From assembly GCA_027886185.1 (NCBI GenBank), contig WOAB01000619.1, forward strand, positions 4,960,001 through 5,024,000: a stretch of 64,000 nucleotides of DNA. Direction: 5' to 3'. Positions 1-9,635 of this stretch are shown one piece after another. The translations under genes and the position numbers were made by a program. This DNA comes from Rheum nobile. Lineage: Eukaryota > Streptophyta > Magnoliopsida > Caryophyllales > Polygonaceae. The first letter of the stretch is position 1; each line of letters begins with the position of its first letter. The notes beneath the pieces were generated by a model that was given only the letters and a program-made list of their open reading frames with translations, ran no database searches and was not told the DNA's origin.

Positions 1-1043
1 CGAACTGCCACTTGCCTTAGATTAGACGAACGATTGATCAACGACGGGTTTCTGGGTCCGGAACGGGAACGGAAGTCGGATTACATATTCCTACGGAAAT
101 GACCCACAACGAAACCCTAGGTTAGATTCGACAATAAAATGTACGAATCTAAGAAAGAACGAACGAAAATGAAAGGACGAAAGTCCCGCCCGAGACGGGC
201 ATGCCTAAAGCCACGATCGCGATTGCCCAGGCAATCCGCGATCGCGGTGGGCACTGCCACGGTCGCGGTCGTCGAGGACGAATGTCCGCGAGTGACAAAG
301 GCAGCGGCCGCGGACGCGGCCTACCTTGTCACTGCCGCGGTCGCGGACATGAACTCCGGCGACCCAAAATGACGAGGAACTCACCGGCGACGATTCCTTG
401 GTGCTCGATTCATGGTGGCTTCGACTTCTGGCCACCTTGTGCCTCCAATGCACTACTCCGGGGCTGCTACAACCCTTGGCAAAGGCTTCGGCGACGACTT
501 CGAAATCTCCGGCGAAAGCTCGAACTCCGGCGACAAGCACCTTGGGGGAGAGAGAGGTCGGGATGTGAGTGAAGATGGAGGCTCTCCTCCCCTCCTTTTA
601 TAGGGAAAGAAGGCTCCATCAATCGACAACCCAGCCAGTGCATCGACGCCACGCGGAAGAAAGACGAAGGGCAACGCTGGGCGTTTTCCGCGATCGCGGT
701 GACTTTTCTGCGGTCGCGGAAAATTCCTTTTCCCAGCTCTCCAGTGCACGCTTATTCCGCGATCGCGGTGGCTCTACCGCGGTCACGGAAATTCCCCTTT
801 TTGTGCCTTTTGCCCGGGAGGAGGTATGGGCATGAGTTCTAAACCCCGGGTTAAATATGCTTGTACCCGAACGAATATTCTAAGCCCCAAAAATACGTCG
901 AATGTCTATTCCAAGGTTCAGGGAATTTTTACAGAGATCATACACGTTACAGAAATTCCGAATTTTGCCAAATGCGTCTCGAATAATTGACGAGGGTTTG
1001 GGAAATTACCCAATTACCCTTACTAAAAATGAGGGGTATTACA
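1..1043 (-). mobile_element. Partial LTR of an LTR retrotransposon, minus orientation, truncated by window edge
   Basis: Read on the minus strand, the sequence starts at 1043 with TGTAATACCCC, a common LTR start, and runs out of the window at position 1. A TATA box (TATAAAAG, minus strand, 595-602) sits inside, as expected for an LTR promoter. The interior is rich in short palindromes of the type CCGCGATCGCGG and variants (for example near 235-250, 692-704 and 758-770). No coding domain is recognisable; the open frames here are short and GC-driven. The lineage and whether this is a solo LTR cannot be decided because the other end lies outside the window. Confidence 0.6.
595..602 (-). promoter_or_regulatory. 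TATA box of the minus-strand LTR
   Basis: The minus strand reads TATAAAAG here, followed by a purine-rich GGAGGGGAG stretch. It lies about 440 bp inside the LTR, consistent with a U3/R promoter. Confidence 0.45.
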
Positions 1044-1067
1044 TTTTACAACAACCGAAACCCCACG

Positions 1068-1150
1068 TTACGTGGGATGTTATCCCACACGTTACGTGTG
1101 AGCATCTACCACACGTAACGTGTTGAGTTTATTCACACGTAACGTGGTAC
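1068..1150. repeat. Cluster of ACGTTACGT/ACGTAACGT palindromes, left edge
   Basis: Four near-palindromic words built on CACGTTACGTG or its complement occur at about 1070, 1089, 1110 and 1132. The outer bases vary (CCC, CAC and similar), but the core stays constant. Confidence 0.75.
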
Positions 1151-1160
1151 TTCTTTTTCC

Positions 1161-1302
1161 CTTAAGGGTTTAGGGTTTAGGTTTAGGGTTTAGATTTAGG
1201 GTTTAGTGTTTAGGGTTTAGATTTAGGGTTTAGTGTTTAGGGTTTAGATTTAGGGTTTAGTGTTTAGGGTTTAGTGTTTAGGGTTTAGGGTTTTGAGGTT
1301 TA
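1161..1302 (+). repeat. Interstitial degenerate telomere-like repeat
   Basis: About twenty units related to the plant telomere unit TTTAGGG occur in tandem, with variants such as TTTAGAT and TTTAGTG. A higher-order period (TTTAGGG TTTAGTG TTTAGGG TTTAGAT) is visible. It lies inside the transposon fragment, so it is an internal repeat and not a chromosome end. Confidence 0.8.
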
Positions 1303-1456
1303 GGATTTAAGACACATGACTACAGTTGTATTCAGCTATATACAACAGCTGGTTATTAGCTGTCAAAGATTTGTCAATCAAATTTCTCCTCTTTGAGGCT
1401 GGTTATTAGCTGTCAAACACATTGTCTTTTCACTATATAAAAAGCATTAGGGTTGT

Positions 1457-1912
1457 TTGTTCACTAAAACAATTCCAACACAAGCGGCGCCTAAAGATAC
1501 ACTTTTGGATAAGCTTCTTCTTCCAGTTTCTATCGATTTAGTAACCTTAATTTTTTATATTAATGGATTCATGATATTTGTAGGAAACCAAACACTACAA
1601 CAAATAACGGCATCTTCATCCAAATCATCAACAAACGCAGATAGGCTATGCTATTGTAATTTGAAAGTCGTTGTCCGAACTTGAGATTTGCAGTGGAACT
1701 ACGTAAGGAGGTATTGGGGATGCCCAGAAGTGGGGTGTCATTTCAGGGAGTGGATTGATCCAATGTACGAGGATAGGGCACACGCGGTTATTCGACAACA
1801 ATGACAGGAAAAACAAGATCTTGTTAAGGAAAATCAAGACCTTGTTAAAGATCTTGATAACATTCGTAGGTATAACTTCAATATACTAAATGATATACAT
1901 CGTAGGTGATTA
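1457..1912 (+). pseudogene. GRF-type zinc-finger ORF of a transposon (two stops)
   Basis: The frame starting at 1457 reads through a hydrophobic stretch into CYCNLKVVVRT, a stop, then RRYWGCPEVGCHFREWIDP. That is the spacing of a GRF zinc finger (CxC, then GRRxxGCP, then C-x-FREWxDPxM). A charged, coiled-coil-like tail with QEKQDLVKENQDLVKDL follows a second stop near 1803. GRF fingers are small nucleic-acid-binding modules often carried by plant transposon ORFs. The two in-frame stops make this a pseudogene. The other copy, at 11222-11551 on the minus strand, has stops at other positions, so the two decayed independently. Any role beyond nucleic-acid binding is unknown. Confidence 0.65.
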
Positions 1913-2569
1913 ATGTCGTATCTTTTGTGTAATGTTGTTTATGTACTATCAACCTTTGTAGGGAGCAAGCAAATTTAGCAAAGCAGAGATATCATATGAA
2001 GCGAACATTTACTATAGACTACCCTAATTTCTTCAAATGCTAAAGTAGTGTCATATATTTTCTCTAATTTTTTCTAAGTTTATGATCAATTTGTATTCTT
2101 TTCTGTATTGTGTGCTAAATGTGATTGTAGTCAACCAGCAAAATGAACAATTTGTTTTGTCTTCTAGGTTGATGATCATTTTGTATTGTTCTTATAAAGA
2201 TTAATACAAGTTGGGCTACACAATGGGGGTAACCCTCCCCTAATGCCTATTTAGAAACAATAGTATGGTTCATACACAACATTAAAACACAAATAAATAC
2301 TACAACTATTACATGTCATAAACCATAAACTTTAAACATACGCTATCTTTAGGTTGAATGGGGGTGGCTCGATCGATAACTTTACATTGGAAGGGCAGAA
2401 TGGTTATAGCAATGTAAATGAGTCAATACGATCGTAACTTCAATCTTATTGTAAAACTCGATACTAAGCGAAGAAGACCGAAATACTTCGTATAATGTTA
2501 CTTAATCAAAAAAAATGGGTCTACTTAACGTGAGGAGAGTGGTAGATCCTCTTCATGTAACAACTCCAC

Positions 2570-2661
2570 ACGTTACGTGAGGTAAAAATAGGACCACACG
2601 TTACGTGTGGCCCTATTTTTACCTCACGTCACGTGGTGAGCCATGCCACACGTTACGTGAG
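2570..2661. repeat. Cluster of ACGTTACGT palindromes, right edge
   Basis: Words with the cores CACACGTTACGTG, CACACGTTACGTGTGG and CTCACGTCACGTGG occur at about 2570, 2594, 2620 and 2647. They mirror the cluster at 1068-1150. Together the two clusters bracket the GRF-finger unit. Confidence 0.7.
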
Positions 2662-2866
2662 TACCCTATGCGCTGAAAGGCAATTTTGCCTATGCATTGA
2701 AAAGTAAACGTGTTCATATATTAACTTTATGAGAATCAACTATTTCATATAAATTTTATAATTTTTAGATCAATTATAAAGCTAGTAATTTTTCATAATA
2801 AAATTCTATTATAAACATGATCAAATTCATCTTCATAATTATTACAAGTGTAGATAATAATATTCT

Positions 2867-2952
2867 TGTAACACCCCGAATTTTATAAGATTGAAGTTCT
2901 ATCTATGTCAACAAGAGCTCTTCCTTCTCAGAGGGCAATCTCACATAAGTTC
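2867..2952 (+). repeat. Possible fragment of a Cassandra-like LTR head
   Basis: TGTAACACCCC, a GATTGAAGTTCT-like word and ATGTCAACAAGAGCTCTTCC occur in the same order and spacing as in the left part of the Cassandra LTRs at 36204 and 36525. The 5S-derived part does not follow, so this is at most a fragment or a relative that shares the head. Confidence 0.4.
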
Positions 2953-3154
2953 AACGGTTCAAGGGGAGGTTGAACCAGAACTTAAACTGTTTTTCTGGCC
3001 AAACCGGTTCCGGGCCGGTCTGTGTTAGGATTTGACCGGTTCGCCTGGTTCCGATTTTACCTGGCCAGCACTAGCTGTTTTACCCTGAAATCTGAAGCCA
3101 ATTTTCGCAATTGGCCGAAAAGACGTTTTGGAATTTAAAATGACTCCAAAGAGA

Positions 3155-4080
3155 CACATTGGTATTTTAAAAAAAGTTTCGGAGACAAATTTATATATAT
3201 GATGAGATTCGATGGACAAATAAGTCCTTTTAGTTACCGGAATTTGGGTTCACTTAAACTAACCCGGTTTACTACTTTCCTATTTTTATAAAACTAAACC
3301 CATAAACATATAAAACCCAAATTCAACCCGTATACATTTTTTTATGATTTCCCTCTTCTTCAACCTCCGATACCTTTTAAAAAAACACTAATTTATACTA
3401 GTACTAGAGAGTAAAGGAAGAGGGTAGATGTAATTTGTGAGGCAGAACGATCTTCGTCCCCTTCTCAATTTGGACGATCTAAGTTGTAATACACACAAGA
3501 AAACCTGAAGGTTGTTCTGCTTAATGTAAGCCCAGATTTCCTTAAGAATCTGAGTGTCCGGAACCTTAGAGACGACACCTAGAAACTTTTTCATCTCAGC
3601 GGAGACACCACTAGGCTTCATAATTCCGGTCTGCGGCTAGGACCCTGCTGACTTGGCAACGACGCCGCGAAAGATCGGAAGCAAACGAGACGCAGTGGAG
3701 GTGAAACACGAGGATGCATCCTTGTAAACGACGCCGTTTCGACGCCGGATAAAAATTGAAAAGAAATACGATTCCAAACATCCATGTCCGATTTGGAAGG
3801 GTTTCAGAGCGAAGTTGTCGAAAGGGTTTTGAAGAAGGGGGAATCAATGATTTTGTAAGAGCAATCGGAGGTTGAAGACATGGAATATCATAAAAAATGT
3901 ATACGAGTTGAATTTGAGTTTTATTTGGTTATGGGTTTAGTTTTATAAAAATAGAAAATTAGTAAAGTGGTTCAAAATTCGGATAGCCAAAAGAACTTAT
4001 ATGTTTATTTGATCTCATTAAATATATAGAAACTTTATAAAATACCATTGATCTGAACTTTATAAAATATCATCGTAACT
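3155..4080. mobile_element. TIR DNA transposon with long imperfect inverted repeats and captured gene sequence
   Basis: The left arm (about 3155-3350) and right arm (about 3887-4078) are inverted copies of each other. Both contain TATTTTTATAAAACTAAACC and an adjoining stretch with ATATAAAACCCAAATTCAA-like sequence. The outermost parts share TGGTATTTTA. The middle (about 3360-3880) is not repeated and carries a SWIB-domain exon on the minus strand. Long TIRs around host-gene sequence fit a Pack-MULE, but no clear 9-bp target duplication was found, so the superfamily is inferred. Confidence 0.55.
3505..3847 (-). pseudogene. Captured SWIB-domain protein gene fragment inside the TIR element
   Basis: On the minus strand, frames between 3847 and 3505 include GIMKPSGVSAEMKKFLGV followed by EIWAYIKQNNLQ. 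This is the first half of a SWIB/MDM2 domain, where plant proteins read KP-x-VSPEL-x-KFLG, then IWxYIKxxNLQ. A splice donor (CAG/GTTTTC) follows the LQ codons at 3505/3504, exactly where plant SWIB genes often have an intron. The second half of the domain (D-x-NKRE-x-x-CDEKL) is not seen downstream. Small plant SWIB proteins act in chromatin, plastids or mitochondria. Here the fragment is most likely inert or a source of small RNA. The upstream part (3847-3622) may be leader sequence of the same gene. Confidence 0.6.
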
Positions 4081-4257
4081 CTAGGGGTCTTATTTTTTTT
4101 TAAAGATATATAAGATTTTAAAGTTGCAAATAACATGTAATGCAACTTTGAGAGACCGAAAACATCGGTTGTCAGATAGACCGACAAATTACAAATAAAG
4201 ACAAACCAACAACAAAAGGAGAAGGAAAAAACAACAATAACATGAGAAACACACTAA

Positions 4258-4450
4258 TCTACTATATAACTACTAAATGCAAATACCGACTGAGTCACAT
4301 GACACTCTAACAATAAATCAAAATTTGTTCTGACACGTGGCGTTTCACGTGTCGAACTCTCATTTTTTCGTTTGTTTTTCGGAAATCAAATAAAATCAAA
4401 GAAAATAAAAACTTTTCCCATATTAGCCGGATATACACCCTAATATGAAT
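4258..4450 (+). mobile_element. Helitron-like 5' end, copy 1
   Basis: It starts TCTACTATATAACTACTAAA and continues with ACCGACTGAGTCACATGACACTC and a CACGTGG-type word. The same block recurs at 5106 and 5990. Plant Helitrons begin with TC inside an A/T site and often have this AT-rich start. No 3' end could be paired with it. Confidence 0.55.
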
Positions 4451-5105
4451 ATTTTGTATCATCTATTCCTTCCAAAAATGTAGCAAATAAAATATTTCCA
4501 TATTAGCCGGATATACACCCTAATACGAATATTTTATAATGGTAAGTTTATTATGGAATAAACAATTATCATGGATTTGTTTTATAATTAAAATTAAATA
4601 CTTTGAAGATTTTCTTAACAAACCCAACAATCAAATACGATTTTTATGAATTTGTTAAATCGTAAAAAAAATTGAATCACCGAGCAAAATTTGTTCAAAT
4701 CATCCAAAATTTTCAAAAAAAAGAAACCAATATCTTACAATAACAAACTTCCTGTTTTATATGACTATTGGGATTCAATAACAATCTTCCTAATAGTTAT
4801 TATACGTTTCCTTATTATACGTTCCCAAATATAAAAAATACTCAAATTTGATTTAATTTTACGCCTATACAAATCAATCATTATTAAATCATTAATAATT
4901 AAAATAACCTTTTAATTATAATTCTTAAGACGTATACGATTATAAATTAAAATCAAATCTTTCAAACTTATATTTGCTTACCTCTAATATATTTATTTAT
5001 CTATAATTATATATTAAAGTTCTCTCATAAAAAGTCATCAGAGCATTTTTAAGAAAAAAATGTTGAAGTGTTATTTTTTAATTTATCAATATATTAAATA
5101 ATCAA

Positions 5106-5300
5106 TCTACTATATAACTACTAAACGCAAATACCGACTGAGCCACATGACACTCCAACAATAAACCAAAATTTATTGTGCCACGTGGCGTCACTGTATT
5201 TAATTTGCCACGTGTTGCGCTCTTATTTTTTTGGGATTTTTGTCAAAAAACTAATAAAATAAAATTACTACCTATAATAGCCGGATTTACACACTCTCCC
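5106..5300 (+). mobile_element. Helitron-like 5' end, copy 2
   Basis: Nearly identical to copy 1 in its first 70 bp and to copy 3 further in. Includes GCCACGTGGCGTCACT and a TAATAGCCGGATTTACACAC block shared with 5990-6190. Confidence 0.55.
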
Positions 5301-5989
5301 AAATAATTTTTATACTAATTTATAGTATAAATCTTTCTAAAAATTTACTAGATAATATTCTCATTCTTATAATTTTTGTAAATAATCAAATCTATAATCA
5401 TCTAAAATTGCATGATTATGTACGTATGACCTGTCAGAAATTTGTTTACATATATATATATATATATATGTTAACACTATTTAATCATCCTGTTATCTCC
5501 TATATATATACCAAATCTAGCTATGTTAAATATATAGACATCGAAGCTATATGTATATATTCATATGTGTTTCACAATAACATTTAAATAAAGAGATATT
5601 TGAATAGCTATATTGATTAGTAAGGCACCAAGGCCGGTGTGCATGTATTTAGATTTTTGAGGCGATGGATTGTTGATCAAATATAATAATTTACCTCTGT
5701 TGGCCGGAAAATTAATAAGGGTTCATGTGTTTTCTACCAAATTAAATAAATAAATAAGGGTAGTGTATATTTGCTTTATTACATATAGGCATCGATCCAT
5801 ACAGATAATCAAGCAACCAACCCCTTAATTCTATAGTTGTGATCATTAATTTAACCATGAATAGGTATCGGAACGTACTATATATAAGTTGACGTACATA
5901 TGCACATGTTATAGATGCCGAGAGATCGAATTACAGCACACAACTAGAGTAAGCGTATGGGTACGTACCTATAATATCCGAATCTTTTA

Positions 5990-6310
5990 TCTACTATATA
6001 TATACTAAAGTAGAATACTGACTATGCCACGTGACACTCCCATAATAAACCAAAATTTATTATGTCACGTAGCGTCACTCTATTCAATTTGCCACGTGTC
6101 GCGCTCTTATTTTTTCGATAGTTTTGTCAAAAAACTAATAAAATCAAAGAAAATAAATTTACTACCTATAATAGCCGGATTTGCACACTCTCCCAAATAA
6201 TTTTTATACTAATTTATGGTATAAATCTTTCTAAAAATTTACTAGGTAATATTCTCAGCCCTATAATTTTTGTACATAATCAAATCTGTAATCATCTATA
6301 ATTGCCAAAA
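5990..6310 (+). mobile_element. Helitron-like 5' end, copy 3
   Basis: It starts TCTACTATATATATACTAAA and shares more than 250 bp with copy 2, including the CCACGTG words and the TAGCCGGATTT block. A (TA)n stretch between them (5451-5470) belongs to copy 2's interior. Confidence 0.55.
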
Positions 6311-6727
6311 CGCATTCAACCACATTACAAAAATCTTTTGATTCGAGCTTGAGATTTTCATTCTCTGAATTTTATTTTTATAAATTAAAGTGGTGAACTG
6401 GTGGATATATATATATATCTTGAATTATAAAGTTACAACAAACTTACAAACCATAAATAATAATATATTGTTTGACTCGAAATTTGATAATTTCATATTA
6501 TAGGATCAAGTAATTAGTGGAATAAGCGAACAAAGTGAAAGAAGAAATTAAAGCAATGAAATCACAATTTGATTCTGAATCATTAACTAAACATGTTAAA
6601 TAACTAGATGGCTCTATCATTCTAAGTAAGTATATAACGTACAACTTTGATATCACCTATATATATTGGGTACGTATTTTTTGGATAGTTTTTGATACTT
6701 GAGAATTGGGATTTAGTTTCAGTAGAA

Positions 6728-6955
6728 TCTACTATATATCTACTAAAGTAGAATCGCCACATGACATTTTCTGGCACTCCCTCATTAAAATCGCCACATG
6801 CAATTTTTTGCTTTTTTCAATTTTTTTAAATAAATGTAATTATAAATCAAAGATTATTATCCTAAACCTACCACTCTTTTTTCCTAATTTAAATTCAAAT
6901 CAAGCACAAAGATTACAAGTTAATCACAAAGATTATAAATAAAAAAATTCCTAAT
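6728..6955 (+). mobile_element. Helitron-like 5' end, second subfamily, copy 1
   Basis: It starts TCTACTATATATCTACTAAA, then GAATCGCCACATGACA and a T-rich stretch. A series of ACAAAGATTACAAGTTAATC words ends the block. The same order recurs at 6980, 7228 and 34061. Confidence 0.5.
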
Positions 6956-6979
6956 TATATACAAATTAAAATTTCCTAA

Positions 6980-7200
6980 TCTATAATATATCTACTAAAC
7001 TAGAACCTAATTATGCCACATGACACTCCCTTATTAAAACCGTCACATGTTATTTTTTGTTTTTTCAATTTTTTAAAATAAATCTAAATATGAATAAAAG
7101 ATTATTATCATAAATCTGTCACTCTTTTTTTCTAATTTAAATACAAAACAAACACAAAGATTACAAGTTAATGACAAAGATTACAAATCTTAAATTTCCT
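6980..7200 (+). mobile_element. Helitron-like 5' end, second subfamily, copy 2
   Basis: Begins TCTATAATATATCTACTAAA and then follows the same order as the copy at 6728: CCACATGACACTCCC, a T-run, and ACACAAAGATTACAAG. Partial tandem arrangement with its neighbours. Confidence 0.45.
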
Positions 7201-7227
7201 AATTATATATAAATCCAATTTTTTTAA

Positions 7228-8207
7228 TCTACTAAACTAGAATGTAATTACGCCACACGACAATCCCTCATTAAAACTTCCACATGACACTCCATCATTA
7301 AAACCGTCACATGTCATTTTCTGCTTTTTTTAAAATTTTAAAATAAATCTAATTATAAATCAAAGATTATTATACTAAACCTATCACTTATTTTTTCTTA
7401 ATTTAAATACAAATCAAGAAAAAAGATTACAAGTTAATCACAAAGATTACAAAAGCAGAATTAGGAAAAAGACTGATAACCACACAGCTCGGCAGTCATG
7501 TCAAACAAAGAAGAATATTACATTCAACAATATTAGATATACAATTTTGATTTCTCACATGATTATGTCATCATTAGACACTTCATACTCATTTAAGTTT
7601 CAATGAATACAATTTTCCTTGAGTGTCTGTTTTGCTATGATGATAAACAAGAGCTAGGATCATTCTATTACAAATGCCAGTTTGTATCTTTCACGTCCTG
7701 TTTTCACTCATGATTAGTTTTTTGTTGCATCATCCAGAGTTACTAGCAAGAAAGGTTTGTAGATTTTGATATACGACAAAAAACAAAAAAGATCTAATAC
7801 TACAACCAATGTAGTATACAAGGAAGTTTTTTAAAATAATTTCTAACAATTTTGAACATCTTACGAGATTTTATGTTTAGGGTTTCATTTGTATAAGATG
7901 AACATTTGGATTATGCTTTATCATTTTAGTAGAATTGATGTTAGGGATGTGGCTATCCCCATTTCAAAATTACTTAACCAATTTTTACTATTAATAAAGT
8001 TATAGAGAGTTTTGTATCTCTTCCGATAATATTTTGTCAACTTCTTTAATATTTTGTATTCAATTAGTTTTTTTTTATATTATTATTCATCTACTTCTAT
8101 AACCGTCACTACCTATATAATTCTATATTAATTAAATGTACATATAATTTAAATATACTATTTTTGTAAATGTAAGAAAAAATAAACTTGCACGGGTACT
8201 ACACTAG
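7228..8207 (+). mobile_element. Helitron-like element with candidate 3' end (CTAG)
   Basis: The block starts TCTACTAAACTAGAATG and carries the CACATGACACTCC word. The stretch closes at 8186-8207 with TTGCACGGGTACTACACTAG followed by T. A GC-rich word a few bases before CTAG followed by T is the usual Helitron 3' end, though the left arm of the expected hairpin is missing. No Rep/helicase coding sequence is present, so this is non-autonomous. Pairing of this 3' end with this particular 5' end is inferred. Confidence 0.5.
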
Positions 8208-8494
8208 TAGATAATAAACCTAAAAAATCCAGAAATGAGGTGAGTAAATCATAAATAAATGTTATGCCGTCGGAAGGATGGTCATCTTCGATCGTGCTCA
8301 GAACATTTTTTTCTCTAGGGGCCATTTTCTACTCACAATTTGTCGGAATACTTGAAAATCTAACACGTACAAAAGGACGATATTTTGTGTTAAAAATTCG
8401 GCGAGAAACCGCGCACTCTTTTTTTTTACCTCGCACTCCACCCTGGGTGGCAGGAGGTGCCGCCCAGGAGACCCTTCTAAAAACCGGTCTGACT

Positions 8495-8578
8495 CTGGGC
8501 GGCAATAGGCACAGCCCAGACAAACCGGGTTTTCGTAAAACCCGATTCAGAGTCTGGGCTGCACCTATTGCCGTCCAG
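8495..8578. repeat. Long hairpin made of two GGCGGCA palindromes
   Basis: Arm 8495-8520 pairs with 8553-8578 with about three mismatches. The loop holds a smaller inverted repeat (AAACCGGGTTTT against AAAACCCG). Each arm is itself a palindromic word of the GGGCGGCA...TGC(A/C)GCCC type. Confidence 0.8.
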
Positions 8579-8807
8579 ATTTATTTTAGGGAGAACCCGA
8601 TTTAGGAATTTATTTTATTTATTTAAATAAAAATATATTGGTTTTTTCGAACCCGGGTTTAAAATTTGAACATGGGCGGCACCTATTGCCGCCCACCTTT
8701 AACCCCAAAAAAATTCCAAGTCGGCGGTATTTAGGGCCGCCTATGTCGTCTTCTCCATTACCCAGAGGAAATCTTTTCCGAGCACCCATAGAGAAAATTC
8801 CAAATCG

Positions 8808-9347
8808 ATGGCGGATTCCGGCGAATTTTCCATGGAAGATATATGGGCGGCGGTTGACAAGGAGGAAAACCAGATGGCGGCGGTGGGAGATCTCGGCGGC
8901 GACGGCGATCCACTGGACTCGACGGCGGAATCGACGGCGACGGCGATGAATCTTTGTTTCGTTGGCGGTGGCAGTCGCGATGGAGGAGTCGACGGCGGCG
9001 GTGGCGGTCGCGATGGAGGAGTCGACAGCGGCGGCGGCAGGGGAGGCGACGAGGCAGAGGGAGCTAGGCTGCACGAGGAGCCGCCCAAGACCGGGGAGGA
9101 GGGGATTTCTGGGCTGCACGAGGTGCCGCCCAGCTTGCCGGCGAGCATGGAGGTTTATGACGCGGTGGTTTTGGGCGAGGAGGAGAGATTGCCGGCTAGG
9201 ACCGAGGAGGTGGATATCGAGGCGGACAATGCCTTCGACGTGTCGGTAGCGGTTGTTATGCATGCGATGGATGATTTGGCGGAAATTCCCGTTCGTCAAG
9301 AGCGCAAATATGAATGGAGGCCGACTGTAGATGTATGGTGTTTGTAA
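8808..9347 (+). CDS. Unknown glycine- and acid-rich ORF inside the composite element
   Basis: A 179-codon frame begins MADSGEFSMEDIWAAVDK and ends YEWRPTVDVWCL. The middle has a Gly/Asp-rich low-complexity stretch (GGGSRDGGVDGGG type, about residues 52-80). The acidic second half includes two translated copies of the GGCGGCA palindrome (LHEEPPK and LHEVPPS). I do not recognise the family. Its position just inside the left terminal repeat, upstream of and co-oriented with the PMD ORF, suggests it could be a first exon of that gene or a separate element protein. The low-complexity codons leave open that part is simply GC-rich non-coding DNA. Confidence 0.4.
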   Translation: MADSGEFSMEDIWAAVDKEENQMAAVGDLGGDGDPLDSTAESTATAMNLCFVGGGSRDGGVDGGGGGRDGGVDSGGGRGGDEAEGARLHEEPPKTGEEGISGLHEVPPSLPASMEVYDAVVLGEEERLPARTEEVDIEADNAFDVSVAVVMHAMDDLAEIPVRQERKYEWRPTVDVWCL

Positions 9348-9635
9348 TTTTTAATTTGTTAAATCTAATTTATTTAATGAAATTGTTACTGCAATTGTAG
9401 ATTTGCAAACTTAGTGTTTATTGTATTTAATCATAATTAAAAAAGACAATATATGTAATAGGCTAAATTTTACTGTTAAATAATATTAAATATATTATCG
9501 TAATAAAAAATAAAAAATTTAATATATTGATTTTATAAGAAAACAATTTTCGTTAACAATTGTTAAAGTATATATAACTAGGTTGTATTGGATAAAATGA
9601 AAATAGTTATATTTCTTATGGCAAAATAGGATGTA

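Larger units (their letters stand above)
1050..2670 (+). mobile_element. Fragment A of a GRF-zinc-finger transposon, edged by palindrome clusters
   Basis: The segment holds a degenerate GRF zinc-finger ORF (1457-1912). Its DNA from about 1457 to 2150 is similar, in inverted orientation, to about 11000-11750 in the composite element further right. Both copies have the GRF frame and the same 3' region. Clusters of short palindromes bound the segment on both sides (1068-1150 and 2570-2661). Terminal repeats and target duplications were not resolved, so the outer limits are approximate. Confidence 0.5.

Noticed and set aside
1161..1302. A chromosome end
   Set aside because: The telomere-like units are degenerate and embedded in transposon sequence on both sides.
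4258..8207. A complete autonomous Helitron
   Set aside because: No RepHel coding sequence; only short 5' ends and one candidate 3' end are present.
8619..9299. A long minus-strand frame over the glycine-rich ORF
   Set aside because: GC-rich antisense shadow without recognisable domains; rich in Arg and His only because of GCC/CGG codons.
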